Source of the DNA: Dryocosmus kuriphilus
Taxonomy: Eukaryota; Arthropoda; Insecta; Hymenoptera; Cynipidae
Reading direction: 5' to 3'
NCBI GenBank assembly: GCA_038277395.1
Contig: CM076194.1
Span: 110,995,765-111,059,764 of the forward strand
DNA: 64,000 nucleotides
The stretch's first letter is position 1; every line of letters begins with the position of its first letter. The notes beneath the pieces were generated by a model. The model was given only the letters and a program-made list of their open reading frames with translations. It ran no database searches and was not told the DNA's origin. Shown here piece by piece: positions 62,340 to 64,000 of this stretch. Position numbers and translations under genes: made by a program.

Positions 62340-63743
62340 TTGTGGGAACTGGACCACGTAAAGCCCTCTTCCAAACATTCGAAAGAAGAGCAAGCTTGCG
62401 AGGCACATTTTGCAAAAAACGTTCGACGTGATGACACCGGTCGTTACGTCGTCAAACTTCCGTTCAATGAAAAGCTCAATCACCTCGGAGAATCAAAGCA
62501 TAGAGCCCTTCAACGATTTTACTCTTTAGAGAAAAAATTTGAAAAAGATCCATCGATAAAGGATCAATACTTTAATTGTATTAGGAACTATTTCGAAGAA
62601 GGTCACCTGTCTGAAGTAATATACAAGGCGCTATTAGATCAGGGTTACTATCTTCCCCACCATGCAGTGATAAAAGAAGATAGTATCACCACAAAATTGC
62701 GCGTCGTCTTCGACGCATCCATGAAATCATCCACAGGCATCTCATTAAACGAGTGTCTCATGGTCCGACCCACCGTTCAAGACGACCTGATATCCATCTT
62801 TACAAGGTTTCGATCCTTTCAGTTTGCACTCATAGCCGACATCCAACAGATGTACCGGCAAATCAAGGTTTATGGCACTGATAACGCTTATCAAAACATA
62901 TTCTGGCGAAACAATTCAAATGAGCCAATAAGAATTTATTCGATCAATCGAGTCGCATTTGGCACAGCTTCCGCTCCATTTCTCGCGACTCGAACCTTGC
63001 GTCAGCTCGCTGATGATGAGCTCGAAGCACATCCACTTGCGTCTCGCATCCTGAAGCGCGACTTTTACGTCGACGACCTGCTGACAGGGGCGCAAACGCT
63101 CGAAGAAGCACTTTTGCTTCGAATCGATTTGATCAAGCTCTTGGATAAAGGAGGATTTAATCTCCGAAAATGGGGTTCCAATGACGAAAGATTGATTCGC
63201 GACTTTCCGTCTAGTTTCACGCACACTCATATGTCCCTTGAACCGACAGAAACGATCAAAACTCTTGGGCTTCATTGGGATTCACAGAAAGACTCAATTG
63301 TTTACACAGTCAATATTTCAGACACAGATAAAAAACTAACAAAAAGGTCAATCTTGTCTCAAACCGCAAAATTATTCGATCCGCTAGGATTGTTGGGGCC
63401 AATTGTGGTCTCAGCAAAAATTATGATCCAACAGCTTTGGAAAGCAAGCCTAGGATGGGATGATCCTATTCCGTATAATTTACAAAAAGATTGGTTAGAC
63501 TATCGGAAACAATTATCGCTCATCAATAATATTAGTTACAAGCGATGTATTGTGATTCCAAATGCAATAGAGACACAAATCCACGGATTTTGCGATGCCA
63601 GTACCAAGGCATATGGAGCGTGTCTCTACCTCCGATCCACTAACGATAAGGGTGAACACCATTGTTCTCTCATATGCGCAAAATCACGTGTCGCGCCGTT
63701 GAAATCAGTCACTTTGCCGAAACTGGATTATGTGCAGCGTTAG
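62340..63743 (+). CDS. BEL-2 reverse transcriptase block
   Basis: A 467-codon open block. In order: run-in YVVKLPFNEKLNHLGESKHR; YLPHHAVIKEDSITTKLRVV FDAS; palm motif A FALIADIQQMYRQIKV; RVAFGTASAPFLATRTLRQL; palm motif C KRDFYVDDLLTGAQTLEEAL (YVDD intact); thumb LRKWGSNDERLIRDF; and the start of RNase H IHGFCDASTKAYGACLYLRS with TLPKL. All RT catalytic residues seem present. The frame ends at TAG 63741-63743 because one base is missing at about 63727, directly before the conserved E-L-C-A-A. The block is part of Pol and has no start codon of its own. Confidence 0.88.
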   Translation: MWELDHVKPSSKHSKEEQACEAHFAKNVRRDDTGRYVVKLPFNEKLNHLGESKHRALQRFYSLEKKFEKDPSIKDQYFNCIRNYFEEGHLSEVIYKALLDQGYYLPHHAVIKEDSITTKLRVVFDASMKSSTGISLNECLMVRPTVQDDLISIFTRFRSFQFALIADIQQMYRQIKVYGTDNAYQNIFWRNNSNEPIRIYSINRVAFGTASAPFLATRTLRQLADDELEAHPLASRILKRDFYVDDLLTGAQTLEEALLLRIDLIKLLDKGGFNLRKWGSNDERLIRDFPSSFTHTHMSLEPTETIKTLGLHWDSQKDSIVYTVNISDTDKKLTKRSILSQTAKLFDPLGLLGPIVVSAKIMIQQLWKASLGWDDPIPYNLQKDWLDYRKQLSLINNISYKRCIVIPNAIETQIHGFCDASTKAYGACLYLRSTNDKGEHHCSLICAKSRVAPLKSVTLPKLDYVQR

Positions 63744-64000
63744 TGCTAACAAATTTATATCAAGCTACAATTCAGTCCCTTAAAATGACTTTTGACAAAA
63801 TATTTTTCTGGTCAGATTCCACGATTGCGCTCGGCTGGATTGCTTCTGAACCCTACACTCTGCCTACTTTCGAGGCCAACAGAGTAGCAGAGATCCAAAA
63901 GGTAACACCTGACAGCTGGTTTCATGTGCCCACTGATCACAATCCAGCTGATCTCATATCAAGGGGACAAAGTCCCAAGAATTTTTTACAAGACAGTATT
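63728..64000 (+). pseudogene. BEL-2 RNase H and linker, partial
   Basis: After the one-base loss the next frame reads LCAALVLTNLYQATIQSLKM, FFWSDSTIALGWIASEPYTL, FEANRVAEIQKVTPDSWFHV and TDHNPADLISRGQSPKNFL. SDST holds an RNase H catalytic Asp, and the HNPADLISRG motif is the BEL landmark before integrase. It leaves the window at 64000. Confidence 0.8.

Larger units (their letters stand above)
59160..64000 (+). mobile_element. BEL/Pao retrotransposon (BEL-2), runs off the window
   Basis: Order: LTR ending at 59702, primer-binding site (59707-59723), leader, gag (60300-61720), protease (61740-62250), RT (62340-63743), RNase H (63728-64000). The integrase and 3' LTR lie outside. The 5' edge near 59160 is an estimate, since no second LTR is available. 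Its frame is broken at several points but is better kept than BEL-1. Confidence 0.85.

Noticed and set aside
1..64000. tRNA, rRNA or snRNA genes
   Set aside because: No cloverleaf-like A/B box pairs or rRNA/snRNA signatures were noticed by eye; small RNAs could still be missed.

Overview
The window is 64 kb of AT-rich insect genomic DNA. A hymenopteran is plausible from the mixture of mariner, BEL/Pao, Gypsy, R4-like and Polinton elements and the AGGTTAGGTT-type repeats near 55.7-55.9 kb, but I cannot prove the order. Most of it is a graveyard of nested mobile elements. Only two host gene pieces are recognisable, both single terminal exons: the last bZIP exon of a CREB/CREM-type factor (11002-11146, plus) and, converging on it, the last exon of an argininosuccinate lyase gene (13141-13228, minus).

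Layout. 1-2.7 kb: 3' end of a non-LTR element, a palindromic element, a hAT-type MITE, tandem repeats. 2.77-8.5 kb: decayed Gypsy element (minus). 8.6-9.85 kb: long-inverted-repeat element, second copy at 28.4-29.8 kb. 11-13.2 kb: host exons. 14.5-16.6 kb: decayed hAT transposase. 17-22.1 kb: BEL/Pao element (minus) with a mariner inside its integrase. 22.5-24.2 kb: Polinton (Maverick/adintovirus-like) fragment A. 24.2-28.4 kb: second Gypsy element, with a Transib-like MITE inside gag. 30-32.1 kb: Polinton DNA polymerase B fragment. 32.1-37.2 kb: R4/Dong-like non-LTR element (minus), carrying a palindromic insertion with hammerhead-ribozyme-like cores. 37.6-47 kb: the most complete Polinton segment (C): integrase cut by a second mariner, fibre-like gene, coiled-coil gene, packaging ATPase, PLA2/pX, adenain-type protease, penton, major capsid and two unknown genes. 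48.1-49.2 kb: Gypsy protease scrap and an LTR copy. 49.4-52.1 kb: Polinton segment D (penton, capsid, unknown gene). 55.9-57.8 kb: gag-only non-LTR element. 59.2-64 kb: BEL/Pao element (plus), running off the end.

The most interesting material is in the Polinton fragments. (1) The protease gene lacks a usable upstream ATG. In both copies it overlaps the PLA2/pX gene through a correctly phased A_AAA_AAC heptamer, which suggests -1 frameshifting makes a pX-protease fusion. (2) Virion genes on both strands carry a TATA-like box and an arthropod-type initiator at a constant 32-33 nt, including an overlapping divergent promoter between ATPase and PLA2/pX. This spacing revises two start codons. (3) Perfect heat-shock-element arrays lie beside an unknown gene in copies C and D. 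Nearly every element gene carries nonsense codons, frameshifts or insertions, so none of these elements looks autonomous.

All calls come from reading the sequence by eye. No alignment, profile search or folding program was run.
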